A stretch of DNA of 64,000 bases from Candidatus Eiseniibacteriota bacterium (lineage in GTDB: Bacteria > Eisenbacteria > RBG-16-71-46 > CAIMUX01 > WJJG01): the NCBI GenBank assembly GCA_023129715.1, contig JAGMBO010000057.1, positions 1 through 64,000 on the forward strand, in the 5' to 3' direction. Numbering within the stretch: position 1 is the first letter of the stretch; every line of letters begins with the position of its first letter. Positions 51,101 through 55,444 of this stretch are shown here, one piece after another. The notes beneath the pieces are model-generated. The model ran no database searches. It saw nothing but the letters and a program-made list of their open reading frames with translations, and was not told where the DNA came from. A program made the position numbers and the translations under genes.

Positions 51101-51422
51101 GGAGAGTAGGACGCTGGCTATGAGCGAGACCTACATCTATCCGAACCCGGTCAACCCGGATGACTACGAGGCGATCATCCACTTCAACCTGAGCCGCCAT
51201 GCCGAGATCACGGCGAAGGTCTACGACTTCGCGGGTGAGTACGTGACGACGATTGCCAGCCACGAGCCCTATGCCGCCGGCGTGTGGAGCGACCTGCGGT
51301 GGGCCGGGCAGGCGTCGGATGGAACGGAGCTCGCCAACGGGGCGTACCTGATCCGGCTCGAGGCGTTCGACGGCTCGGCGCGCAAGGCGGCGACGATCAA
51401 GGCGGTCATCTGGAGAGAGTAG
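36165..51422 (+). CDS. giant exported multi-Ig-domain surface protein with FlgD-type C-terminal domain
   Basis: The ATG at 36165 follows AGGAGGG and opens with a clear signal peptide (cleavage likely after AAPAQA, residue 29), giving 5,085 residues. An in-frame start at 36018 would destroy the signal peptide. Five N-terminal repeats start near residues 51, 158, 271, 391 and 520, four of them about 107-120 apart, with patterns such as DSLFVVFNEPV and DEIWLVFDQPV, like SbsA/Big_5 Ig modules. Asp-rich calcium-type loops occur near 840-900 and 1098-1190 (DNDGD, DDDGVMD). About 19 further modules carry an AxDxxGN-like signature (RAVAADYAGNED, FAVATDDVGHTD) and linkers of the type DTxxPVATI. The last 100 residues (from about 4986, YIYPNPVNP to LANGAYLIRLEA) form a FlgD Ig-like domain of the kind found at C-termini of exported FCB proteins. 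No enzyme domain is recognised. A role as adhesin, stalk or surface-layer component is inference. Confidence 0.9.
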   Translation: MNWTGKSSVFFVTVFALAIAGLFAAPAQAEVLASAAGDEAAFFYSSFPIEGGPHIIAATFWDAESNDTTYTGEQDSLFVVFNEPVNVGTIAIEDFVFHGFEAATLERIDGVTGKMAVLTDLDSEILPAIDSVGVVWSSFLGTDGSDNKDVGMVPVTEGPVIVDITYHGNWDASNVHDPIFDPDSITVIFDHPVTIADATGLFTGTPEFINDIDNTASGRLIGIAPAAAADTMLQIYTGISKLWLAAGDVEWTADDDLQNAMAQKVAFNNDGPVLMAAYYNDGGTGATGTQDDDEIWLVFDQPVPAGSLQDVDDQYSISWQSVTYVFSLLAEQRRQPQGNFYSNVIVITNPVTADGDPAIDAEMYVVPDYAHIDYQGVEGPMRMSRCKAGVGISRAAYFDRGTDDADNDQLHLWFSQELALADVTALDFELVPDVPDFWSEITFQVDNTNGFGHVVVSGINNSTALGGARLPNGYYVKIATDTSIEGLVTTTDGCDGESLIPIMDDSEPARVRLAEVPSLTYKRYNSVTDADTAFIAWRETGLVDDSDQYFVFFTNQPGTDLDDLFIDNYRQSALVASNLTPVTVNGSVMSCAVDIEQGNPTTDGHAIVHGDELYFMLVPATFWGNMADGDEDAVLKFTTPIIAGPVCPPRDFDENDDDIIHVTGVFAPADTSWTRSMFGDANALPCGTHVFIFDGDDPLGSSIELGTGPVNPNGSFDPVVLGDPTVDPDTLQAFFVFAWQEGAFSDSFAVILNDIALPSIVDGSVMDLFNPYQIYKGDDYVNIIMQADDATGDPASPTTALSDLLEVWADMTFIDNRTALPTSLGSFELDSIPMWSMGSDEIDNDGDWVAHDPLIDLDDDGVMDFPEPFFDENGNGYYNAGETFVDRDGDDLCDAPRDPLETPPAGSTDYDLNLDSADEDEHGWYEIRLLASGDEDLYNDVVRGFQVLDTVTDSTGTSNFGEIDDLPAPFGLRDVYIDATTELDEHTTPFICELDEVAPTVAKITEFYTAAAFLTAADPADNVILPTNPVYHMGRYLDVLMETHSDNDVLFSVAQIKESSKATWEHLTLDPAGWNADADTPGVAGFDDDRDVALMGYDTDGIDNDDDGEIDEPGEGIDFQDPEVVDASQDSTADANAVNPDLIYRTTDRIDNDNDAFYVFEPYWDVGGGAVYHRIIWFNIDETRSNDIDDDFDGVPDDNGGGALGTPEDETYSAISDDNEDGIVDAEAIELIADGGTTQRFFCVADSAYSGPFYVAAPYVLGDAPDGMPSDVINDIRGLTDFRGPSYGILDANGGAMIDPPAFPWGDSTTAAEFNWYLLHGDENIDFWHLAQIMFGTVPDGSEEYDLRIAAYDQAGNVQYSYAAPITFTSDVTDPVVQLEQCADGDTTICEDAHLDLTTTDDDDAVKIFFEARFSTDEGTTWSDWGADWAHQDESRPYTAAFDSLFVISNDPPDDYVLAQFRAYGEDEFGNVQDPDSTCVFEARIEDCRPPVTWFTLIHETMNTHPAGDHMNIGDTANPYYYRDVIGPLQVPVGETIDVWALFAPDTGMVATYDHDVIRVVLEYRPAGAGDWTMLETIEGDVIVDEVTGDTLSVDLTLPVAVTLNTAALETGSYDLRVWACDIEGNCNTTTYDIAMITVVDEGLRAYIEPPYRENPTDPFELYALNWIHDYDLEEVEFEFYEDLNGNGEPDDAKTEWVHIATDIGSATDLPGSRGDVTLYRGADMIFDLEEGTPGFHAFRGYTVTGDSAEAYIDYDGDGYSERDPIILDADEDMWYTPGNDIVLLGDGTEILGEGLLELTAFEDTEFRTGDFPFDATQWIFRENLSPNTPAQGTGMLNLWHVQWDVTGLEGDFLVRAKATDILYNIDEDRPNKPIPWETLSIDTEPPVATITELTYPDASAEPAIDGIYINGQTGWFGILAECSDADVEHVQIEFRIPGHAELGDWTPMDVNDDNDFYADIDGIPGFSDEDEIILDDGDFVFDESKGDLVLYKGANGEINTPAGTPLLPLFNVDIPGALLYLVEEDDNGDDDDNDGMTDEDIDNPEDRIAPYFVYMHIGALHLISDTNVELRAVATDQSANADPNPAVLQLVLGETNAPETDVVWVKMDDELIDDVFPSISDGDGVYQFVGGDDEITVMTTGEDATAIENVDLMWRRAPECVTPMLYEWDNPWQSMADGGYTTANTSYDYPFDVNLAQFLADNGSGVYEFYVEATDNNGNATPPYENPNRFRLLEDEATIVTDLTDVWVEPAHDGLPGSELWFEAEVVPANEDATVAFLYAERVLDVEIDPTRVTPHPEHATYMTMDLVPGIFGDPADHAVLTIDDVEYTFYEDADALILSGDATGWTYDAGDDVVEFLAIPGTEAEILVSYNITGYDYLWQTPDAESTDDEPDVSDGYYAAAWDQPHGGVPEPDSPYTVAYDIIATLYVGAPGDEDCGLMGEDVSEGQYVMLLDEEAPHITLFAQGLRNADLDAFWPGNPSFDSWEGTDEEWGGEEGRIEWKLSGIEHEFFVAEGRKGKGEADSDILNVNLVFEDEAGVVTSLPMEEIPADAEYVEMTFTLYESDFPEVLYGFENVGLNFNGLIHEMTPTDGVWQVSNVPVPTGTVTSYTFMIDQDGNDWDEEVLDPRNWEAMIDKFMVKGSITQPGADNGVSSISVPFPPFWFVSGPDFGTVTSVWEVYAEAFDDVGNRGVTEMNVKFVYDPVAPSVDEVTASSTRFGAGDTVMVYATITDPPAADFDVITVAEALFQYCPNYTAVKAGEGDPVWLEFGAAIDTNRTDGWSMQGTIPDPEMDGFDNDGDGTWDEADESTSMMAFRVLALDDGHNYSDPADANGIREFTLDETEPAAVLTSPGEGLVYPYGSTITLTAEITEYEEIAKGTDIHHVLFQFDKGDGFENVDITPEDGSDADFDVTEPYEVMFNTADYLGEEDSYIRFRAVAADYAGNEDHDPAEVLVIVNDITGPEAYPMWAKTTGATSWTPLTDAHVALHGPEAMLKGVVVDPAGWEHIATVTVQYTAPAKEDWVTIAVIPAGDLTHDAGDLDFYAEWETVWDTHPLPEGLYTIRAIAADVDANADEAPLTQEVAVDHTPPAVLYEPIAGYYDGFAPWAWYYNDGVVDQQSMVLTPDPATGDLAFMVITPDADIAGITLEWHQDGTHALGEWAPFAMDMFDYEPNLTFDAAKTTYYVWWLPLDNFRDHCELVGISGVMDIRGLATDYAGNANILYDANNLWKIWTVDVDDPTAFDFNHDLTNPDEPQVESGEPVTFEFVLADTTTDVVTVRLEYREAPEVGVPPDWEVIDPNPATEEIEPIELTVVDLDTPYAMWHGTATWETPYPLVQDTDYDVRVVFYDSAHNWDTSELTITVEDNIKPVYTKIWAVPAEVTWLDDWYAGTNDMIYGTDCESEIEKQGTGGHDALFIDMDDDGDYTPGDVAIDYGAFYYGASYALNGQPFVDGWGTIGDPGFTWPRYIDEIVLGGELGEQVMVSHTVTLVARTQIDDIGLERVEFYAITPAGDTLLVDTDECVPAYGMGNYLWHVIWDTKDLDDYGEPLYPDGVYTIVPIAYDLEGNVEEWGAKDMSGHAVVTVDNTAPQATPDADPYTEGVQPSITVERNSFMTLFATTDVDGIADDEVTFYYKRATDLNRPDAWTMVQNAWGVDASDVNPDKTRPYVFDWDFDMMDVPFPLVDPVVGVDYHVACDAADLLVNTEDKTDAFEDDRYITFTVVDTKAPVATITGVRRATGDNRLIQMPHLDSPVHARDFWYLMAEILEGDNDVERVEFMWALPGEAPQLIDADVTRDPENLHTWRIYDWDLRALAGQTIEVFAVATDDVGHTDFDSETGRPIQGPIFTVFVDFDAPTITMVTPWDDMKECRSNWETDDDIYELIFTSTATDIDEESVVWEWKFSGDPDLEENWTVCYDSGNAVFDASTGTFADVWDIDDDCLESNFYDVRLTLYDDAGNMYQAIVAVRIVIDVDDPWGEVTRVVVNEVDYFPTQVIEITLGDVITLWATADDIEEGLPGFGTGVEEILFQAQYATGKSTSGEWRDVGLWQAPDDTIYEHVVTSVDWNTSGLSEGYYHARIVIHDEECNEYTSAAVDLQILDRQPPRARIAGWDPCELPHGDDPPVYCDVYAIAYCDDAMDEVQFQYSEDAGETWVPFGLSDDDANNMPTELCDIWSSRLELGSFEVGDELLLRAIARDCDMNQDPNPPVAAVKVYEHPDGSLDLVPIENEACDEISEPTLSVVGGECPTQMIVTVQTNDASVKPHVLYVHPDTWDWNYDPIGYCSNASCIYMERMIDDPTIWRGVLDLPVEDCGKITVFANALGECEQIDIHSTYVWSRYITNALGTNGVHWVPGYVAADTSFYYLNASAYVPSGSGVEACLLLAPGTDAPTLSADQARFMTMLERTNYYMNPIAGDNDIDFNDGYYLSATIDYDDAALIEAAGSEERAAAIEPYLTVRLYDTAHEDFGHWEGTDITHITVDAQANRVSFMTNELECADAFYALFAPTWDAPVAVLSFTPDSPYPGRWNYTDRDPIIIADLNTTGIEEIDSTTVEIWIGKDGEQQQLVAAWMPDGGDPDNDPDHWARGDGELVIRQKNLDGTMFEVTYYHTTQQPWWLEHGWHTLNIMYKTDDGVDEWVELPAGAPGARFFVDADPPIVEFHGGWTDNPVLHNVSGYLNPAQMENMLTVYFYDDDAGLLVRPTDIECDDCEECDCNLRGIKYDLWLVHDEDDQVEIDEIEERLLLHSGTADELIPYMIPPYHTPSEVDTLEGNYYTPDDTLIAGLPIMAGGVTHDIGDGDVIEVVIYSKKRIEQYGDYTEGCEGGLIIVPNTDGVQDTLGTFWLDCYVDHNSRMHIYEQGVLDWAGNAGSEYVEQRFIVDMTAPTVELISPAGGFTEPSESFCFEAQLVDAGSGGATAEVVMMGPDGAEIEITDFEIAGDIISGCVEGGLDMGRYSLVVTAADMTGNTAVVSVPIIVESRTLAMSETYIYPNPVNPDDYEAIIHFNLSRHAEITAKVYDFAGEYVTTIASHEPYAAGVWSDLRWAGQASDGTELANGAYLIRLEAFDGSARKAATIKAVIWRE

Positions 51423-51430
51423 CCATTGAC

Positions 51431-51462
51431 GGCGGGGCCCGCCCGCAAGGACGGGTCCCGCT
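51431..51462 (+). other. GC-rich hairpin between the giant gene and the PorV/OmpA gene
   Basis: GCGGGGCCCG (51432-51441) pairs with CGGGTCCCGC (51452-51461) with one G-U pair and a 10-nt loop. It starts 9 nt after the giant gene's stop. The following sequence (TGATTGAAG) is not a T-run, so it may act as a partial terminator or a 3'-end stabiliser. Confidence 0.6.
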
Positions 51463-51535
51463 GATTGAAGTCTCGTCTGAAGAGACGGCCGGTTCGTGGT
51501 ACAGACCATTCGGGTTCACAGAAGGAGGTACGACG

Positions 51536-53164
51536 ATGTTGAGAAGGAGTAGGGGGGTCATGACATGGGCTCTGCTCCTCGTCCTGGGGCTCTTCCTGGT
51601 CCCGCCCGGGGTCGCATTTGCCGGTGCTGACAACGAAGACTCCAGCAATCATGCGATTCCCTTCATGCGGATGGGTGTCGGCACCCGCGCACTGGGGATG
51701 GGAGGGGCCTACGTCGCCGCGGGCAGCGATGCGACCGTCGGCTACTGGAACCCGGGTGCCCTGGGCTGGTCCTGTGGAACGCAGGTCTCGGCCATGTATG
51801 CGCTCGGCATGTCCGACGACCGCAACATGAGCTACCTGGGTGCGTCCCATCACACGGGGTGGGGAGCGCTTGGGCTAAGCCTGCTGACGGCGGGGATGAA
51901 GGACATCGAGCAGCGAGATACCCAGGGAGCGTTTCTTGGGGATTTCGACTATTCGGATCTTGCGGTCATGCTGCATGGCGCCTATGCCATGGACTACGTC
52001 ACCTTCGGCGCGACGATCAAGTACCTGCATCAGGGTCTTGACGCGGACGTTGCCGGCGATGACGGCGTCGACGGCTATGGCTTCGACTTCGGAATCGGGA
52101 TCCAGCCGCTCGAGTGGGTGCGCTTCGGTGTGGCCCTGCGCGATGTGGCGACCGAGATCGGCGGGGACGAGGATGCCAACGTCGCGCCGATGAACCTGCG
52201 GGGCGGTTTTGCGCTGATGCCGCTCCAGGGCTTCACGTTCGCGCTCGACTTTGATCATGTCGAGGACGAGGACGACCTGAAGTTCCATGCGGGCACCGAG
52301 TACGCCTTCCCGATGGGCGAGGACTTCGGTGGTGCGCTGCGCCTCGGGTTGAACGACGGAGCCCTGACCGCGGGCGTTGGCGTGGCGGTGAGGTTCGTTG
52401 AGTTCAACTATGCGTTCATCGAGGAGCCGCAGGACTTCATGGACGAGAGCCATCGGGTCGGCGTGACCCTGCGCTTCGGTGAGGACTGCGAGGGCTTCGA
52501 CTACGAGCCGCGCATGAAGGACAGCGACCTCGACGGCATCCCCGACAAGATGGACGCCTGTCCGCACGCGGCCGAAGACTTCGACGGCTTCGAGGATCAG
52601 GACGGTTGTCCCGACGTCGACAACGACGGCGACGGGATACCCGACGTCGACGACGATTGTCCCGGCCGGGCGGAGGATTTCGACGGCTTCCAGGACATGG
52701 ACGGCTGCCCCGACATTGACAACGATGGCGACGGCATCCTGGACAGGGACGACAAGTGCCCGAACGCGGCCGAGACGTTCAACCGTTTCGAGGACACCGA
52801 TGGTTGCCCGGACGAGGCGCCGATCGAGTTCCCGATGTTGAACATCAACTTCAAGTTCAACAGCGCCGAATTCATGGGCACCGACCCGATCCCTGCGCTG
52901 GAGCGGATCGCCGAGGTTCTTAGAGAGAGCCCCGATGTGCGCGTGCGCATCGAGGGGCACACCGACAGCGTCGGCGGCGAGGAGTACAACACGGGTCTGT
53001 CGCTGCGGCGTGCGGAGGCCGTGAGGGACTACCTGGTCGAGAAGGGCATCGGCGCCGAGCGTCTGATGGCCGAGGGTTTGGGTGAGGGACACCCGGTTGC
53101 GAGCAACGACAGCGAGCAGGGTCGCTATCGCAACCGGCGGATCGAGTTCAAGGTCCTCGACTAG
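51536..53164 (+). CDS. outer-membrane protein: PorV-like barrel, TSP3 repeats and OmpA domain
   Basis: The 542-residue protein has a signal peptide (cleavage likely after GVAFA, residue 29). A PorV/UPF0164-like barrel follows (about 40-320), opening with MGVGTRALGMGGAYVAAGSD and YWNPGAL. Three thrombospondin type-3 calcium repeats come next (about 325-427; DSDLDGIPDKMDACP, DNDGDGIPDVDDDCP, DNDGDGILDRDDKCP). The OmpA-like peptidoglycan-binding domain (about 435-540) contains GHTDSVGGEEYN and LSLRRAEAV. The ATG at 51536 has the very strong RBS GAAGGAGGT. It lies 113 nt after the giant gene and is probably co-expressed. It should sit in the outer membrane, tethered to the cell wall; an anchoring or export role for the giant protein is inference. 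Confidence 0.92.
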   Translation: MLRRSRGVMTWALLLVLGLFLVPPGVAFAGADNEDSSNHAIPFMRMGVGTRALGMGGAYVAAGSDATVGYWNPGALGWSCGTQVSAMYALGMSDDRNMSYLGASHHTGWGALGLSLLTAGMKDIEQRDTQGAFLGDFDYSDLAVMLHGAYAMDYVTFGATIKYLHQGLDADVAGDDGVDGYGFDFGIGIQPLEWVRFGVALRDVATEIGGDEDANVAPMNLRGGFALMPLQGFTFALDFDHVEDEDDLKFHAGTEYAFPMGEDFGGALRLGLNDGALTAGVGVAVRFVEFNYAFIEEPQDFMDESHRVGVTLRFGEDCEGFDYEPRMKDSDLDGIPDKMDACPHAAEDFDGFEDQDGCPDVDNDGDGIPDVDDDCPGRAEDFDGFQDMDGCPDIDNDGDGILDRDDKCPNAAETFNRFEDTDGCPDEAPIEFPMLNINFKFNSAEFMGTDPIPALERIAEVLRESPDVRVRIEGHTDSVGGEEYNTGLSLRRAEAVRDYLVEKGIGAERLMAEGLGEGHPVASNDSEQGRYRNRRIEFKVLD

Positions 53165-53256
53165 GGACTTACGAGTAGGGCTGGCCGGTCCCGGGAAGGG
53201 GGCCGCGGGCGCTATGGGTCAAGATTCCAGGTCGTACCTCCTGGAAGAGCGACTGA

Positions 53257-53293
53257 CGGGGTGTGTGGCGTTGTCCACACACCCCGCTTTTTC
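53257..53293 (+). terminator. strong intrinsic terminator after the surface-protein pair
   Basis: A perfect 12-bp stem (CGGGGTGTGTGG at 53257-53268 with CCACACACCCCG at 53275-53286) has a 6-nt loop and is followed by CTTTTTCG. It closes the giant-protein/PorV-OmpA unit. Confidence 0.93.
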
Positions 53294-53368
53294 GTTGGAG
53301 GAAAGGGGCGAACGGGCGCGGGTGGGCCGGGGAGCTGGGGCAAAGAAGGGCCGGATGGGGGTCGGGAG

Positions 53369-53432
53369 CGAGGCAGAGGGGCGGGATGAGCGGCTGAGAA
53401 CGAGGCAGAGGGGCGGGATGGGCGGCTGAGAG
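53369..53432. repeat. 32-bp tandem duplication
   Basis: Two contiguous 32-bp copies (53369-53400 and 53401-53432), each starting CGAGGCAGAGGGGCGGGATG, differ at two positions. They lie in the purine-rich leader of the DUF2007-like gene. Confidence 0.85.
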
Positions 53433-53448
53433 TGAGGGAGGGGGAAGC

Positions 53449-53835
53449 ATGAACGGAGGGAGTGACGAGGGGGGGCGGGAACAGGGGCGGGGGACCGGTG
53501 CGGGAGAGTACGAGTGGGTCGATCTCTATCCGGTGTATGCGGCGCAGGACGAAACGGCAGCGATTCATGTGCGCAGCCTGCTCGTCTCGGCGGGGATCGA
53601 TGCGCGGATCCGCTCGGCCCAGGTGCCCTGGCTCGACGGGATCATGGCGAGCGGCCTCGGGTACTGGGGGCAGGTGCTGGTGCCGCGCGGGGAGGTGCTG
53701 GCGGCGCGGGCGTTGCTGGAGGATCTCGAGGCCCAGACGGAGACGAAGGGGGGGGAGGAGCTGGAGGGGCCTGAGGGGCGCGAGGGGCCTGAAGGGCCTG
53801 AAGGGCCTGAAGGGCGGGAACGAGAGGGGAAGTAG
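53449..53835 (+). CDS. DUF2007-like protein with a collagen-like tail
   Basis: The 128-residue protein has a core (about 22-95: DLYPVYAAQDETAAIHVRSL, LLVSAGIDARI, GQVLVPRGEVLAARALLED) that matches the small DUF2007 family, called putative signal-transducing proteins; their function is unknown. The last 25 residues are Gly-Pro-Glu repeats (GPEGREGPEGPEGPEGRE) encoded by tandem GGCCTGAAG units. A purine-rich RBS (GGGAGGGGGAAGC) precedes the ATG. It stands alone between a terminator and the riboflavin operon. Confidence 0.75.
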   Translation: MNGGSDEGGREQGRGTGAGEYEWVDLYPVYAAQDETAAIHVRSLLVSAGIDARIRSAQVPWLDGIMASGLGYWGQVLVPRGEVLAARALLEDLEAQTETKGGEELEGPEGREGPEGPEGPEGREREGK

Positions 53836-53852
53836 GGGGGCAGGTTGGCGAC

Positions 53853-53881
53853 TGGACAGCCGCGGCGGGAGAGTGCATACT
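53853..53881 (+). promoter_or_regulatory. promoter of the riboflavin operon
   Basis: TGGACA (53853-53858) and CATACT (53876-53881) are separated by 17 bp. The predicted start is just upstream of the FMN riboswitch. Confidence 0.45.
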
Positions 53882-53905
53882 AGTCTCCTTGTGAACGACG
53901 ATAGA

Positions 53906-54030
53906 GTTCTCCTTCGGGGCGGGGTGCAATTCCCGACCGGCGGTGATAGCCCGCGAACCGGGTGCCAGTGGGGCCTGGTGGATTCCGTGGAAGTCGGAAG
54001 CCGACAGTAAGAGTCTGGATGGGAGAGGGA
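53906..54030 (+). promoter_or_regulatory. FMN riboswitch (RFN element)
   Basis: The conserved RFN core is complete: TTCGGGGCGGGGTG, AATTCCCGACCGGCGGTGAT, AGCCCGCGAACC, the variable arm, GGTGGATTCCGTGGAAGTC, CGGAAGCCGACAGT and GAGTCTGGATGGGAGAGG. The P1 stem is formed by TTCTCC near 53907 with GGGAGAG near 54021. FMN binding is expected to reduce expression of the operon downstream. Confidence 0.95.
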
Positions 54031-54116
54031 GAGAGGCGTCGGGATCGACCGCCCGCGCAGCGCGCGGGGCCGGTCACCGGCCCGGATTCCGGGTGCGGCC
54101 GTCGCCTTCCGGCAGG

Positions 54117-54143
54117 AGGAGCCCCGCAGGGTGGCTCCTTTTC
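54117..54143 (+). terminator. attenuator terminator of the FMN riboswitch
   Basis: AGGAGCC (54117-54123) pairs with GGCTCCT (54133-54139) over a 9-nt loop and is followed by TTT. It lies between the aptamer and the ribD RBS, the place of a transcription-attenuation expression platform. The GC-rich stretch before it could form an antiterminator. Confidence 0.7.
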
Positions 54144-54162
54144 TGTTGCCTGGAGGCCTCGG

Positions 54163-55443
54163 GTGGAGCGCGGAGCGGGAGGGAGCGGCCAGGGCGGGTC
54201 GCAGTTCGCCTTGGAGCAGCGCTGGATGCGTCTGGCCCTGCGGCTGGCGCGTCTGGGCTGCGGCCGGACGCACCCCAATCCGCGAGTCGGGGCCGTCGCG
54301 GTGCGGGATGGGGAGATTGTCGCTCGGGGCGTCCACCTGCACTTTGGCGGACCACACGCCGAGGCGGCGCTGATCGCCGGGGCGCCCGCCGGGTCGCTGA
54401 CCGGGGCGACCCTGATCATCAATCTCGAGCCCTGCAGCCACAAGGGGAAGACGCCCCCGTGTGCTCCGGCGATCGTACGGGCAGGATTTCGCCGCGTCGT
54501 GGCCGCGATCGAGGACCCCAATCCCCAGGTTGCCGGAAGTGGATTCGCCTGTCTGCGAGCGGCGGGTCTGCAGGTTGAGAGCGGTCTGCTGGCTCGGGCC
54601 GCCCGGACGCTCAATGCTCCCTTTCTGTGGCATCAGGCGACGGGTCGGGCGCTGCTGACAGCCAAGATCGCCTCCAGCCTGGATGGCCGCCTGGCGGCCG
54701 GGGATGGCTCGAGCCGCTGGATCACCGGCCCCCATGCGCGCGAGCGGGTCGCCCGGTGGCGGGCCGAGTGTGATGCCCTGCTGATCGGGCGGGGGACGCT
54801 GTTGACGGATCGGCCCCGTCTGACGGCCCGCCCCCGACGCGACCCGCTGCGGGCCCTGCGCCGGGAGCTACCCCAGGCGGCTGCCGCCTGGCCCCATCAG
54901 CCGGTGCGGATCGTCGTCGATTCACGTTGCCGGGTCGCGGCCGAGGGAGTTGGGGATTCTCTGACGGTGAGCCCCACGGGTGGCCCCTGGGTCGTTGCCT
55001 GTGGCGCGCGGGCCCCGCAGGCGCGGATTCGGGCTTTGGAGGAGCGCGGGATTCGCTGTTGGCGCCTTCCCGAGGCAGGGGGGGGCGCCGGGGTGGATCT
55101 GCATGCACTTGCACGACGGTGTGCCGCTGAGGGCTTGCTCGATGTCGTCGTCGAGGGAGGTGCGACCCTGACGACGGCGCTCTTCCGGGCCGGGCTCGTG
55201 GGGCGCCTGCGTCTCTTCCTGGCCGGGATCCTTCTTGGGGGCGCCCGGAGCTGGTGCGGAGACTTGGGCGTGACCACGCTGACCGGGCGGCTCGGGTTGA
55301 CGATCACCCGCCAGGAACGGGTCGGTCCCGACATCCTCATCCACGCGCTCAGCCCGCAGGCCGCCCGGCTCCTGGGTGAAGAAGAGCCGGCCTTGCCGGA
55401 GCTCGAACTCCGGGGCGAGGGGTCGAGGCGCGGGGGAACTTGA
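54163..55443 (+). CDS. ribD: RibD, bifunctional deaminase/reductase of riboflavin synthesis
   Basis: The 426-residue protein has an N-terminal deaminase domain with zinc motifs PHAEAALI and EPCSHKGKTPPC and a C-terminal reductase domain (TAKIASSLDGRLAAGDGSSRWITG, LIGRGTLLTDRPRLTAR, VVVEGGATLTTAL). The GTG at 54163 is chosen because GGAGG lies six bases upstream and directly after the attenuator; the open frame upstream runs through the riboswitch and is not coding. It is longer than typical (about 370), owing partly to insertions in the reductase domain and a C-terminal tail. Confidence 0.93.
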   Translation: MERGAGGSGQGGSQFALEQRWMRLALRLARLGCGRTHPNPRVGAVAVRDGEIVARGVHLHFGGPHAEAALIAGAPAGSLTGATLIINLEPCSHKGKTPPCAPAIVRAGFRRVVAAIEDPNPQVAGSGFACLRAAGLQVESGLLARAARTLNAPFLWHQATGRALLTAKIASSLDGRLAAGDGSSRWITGPHARERVARWRAECDALLIGRGTLLTDRPRLTARPRRDPLRALRRELPQAAAAWPHQPVRIVVDSRCRVAAEGVGDSLTVSPTGGPWVVACGARAPQARIRALEERGIRCWRLPEAGGGAGVDLHALARRCAAEGLLDVVVEGGATLTTALFRAGLVGRLRLFLAGILLGGARSWCGDLGVTTLTGRLGLTITRQERVGPDILIHALSPQAARLLGEEEPALPELELRGEGSRRGGT

Positions 55444-55444
55444 G

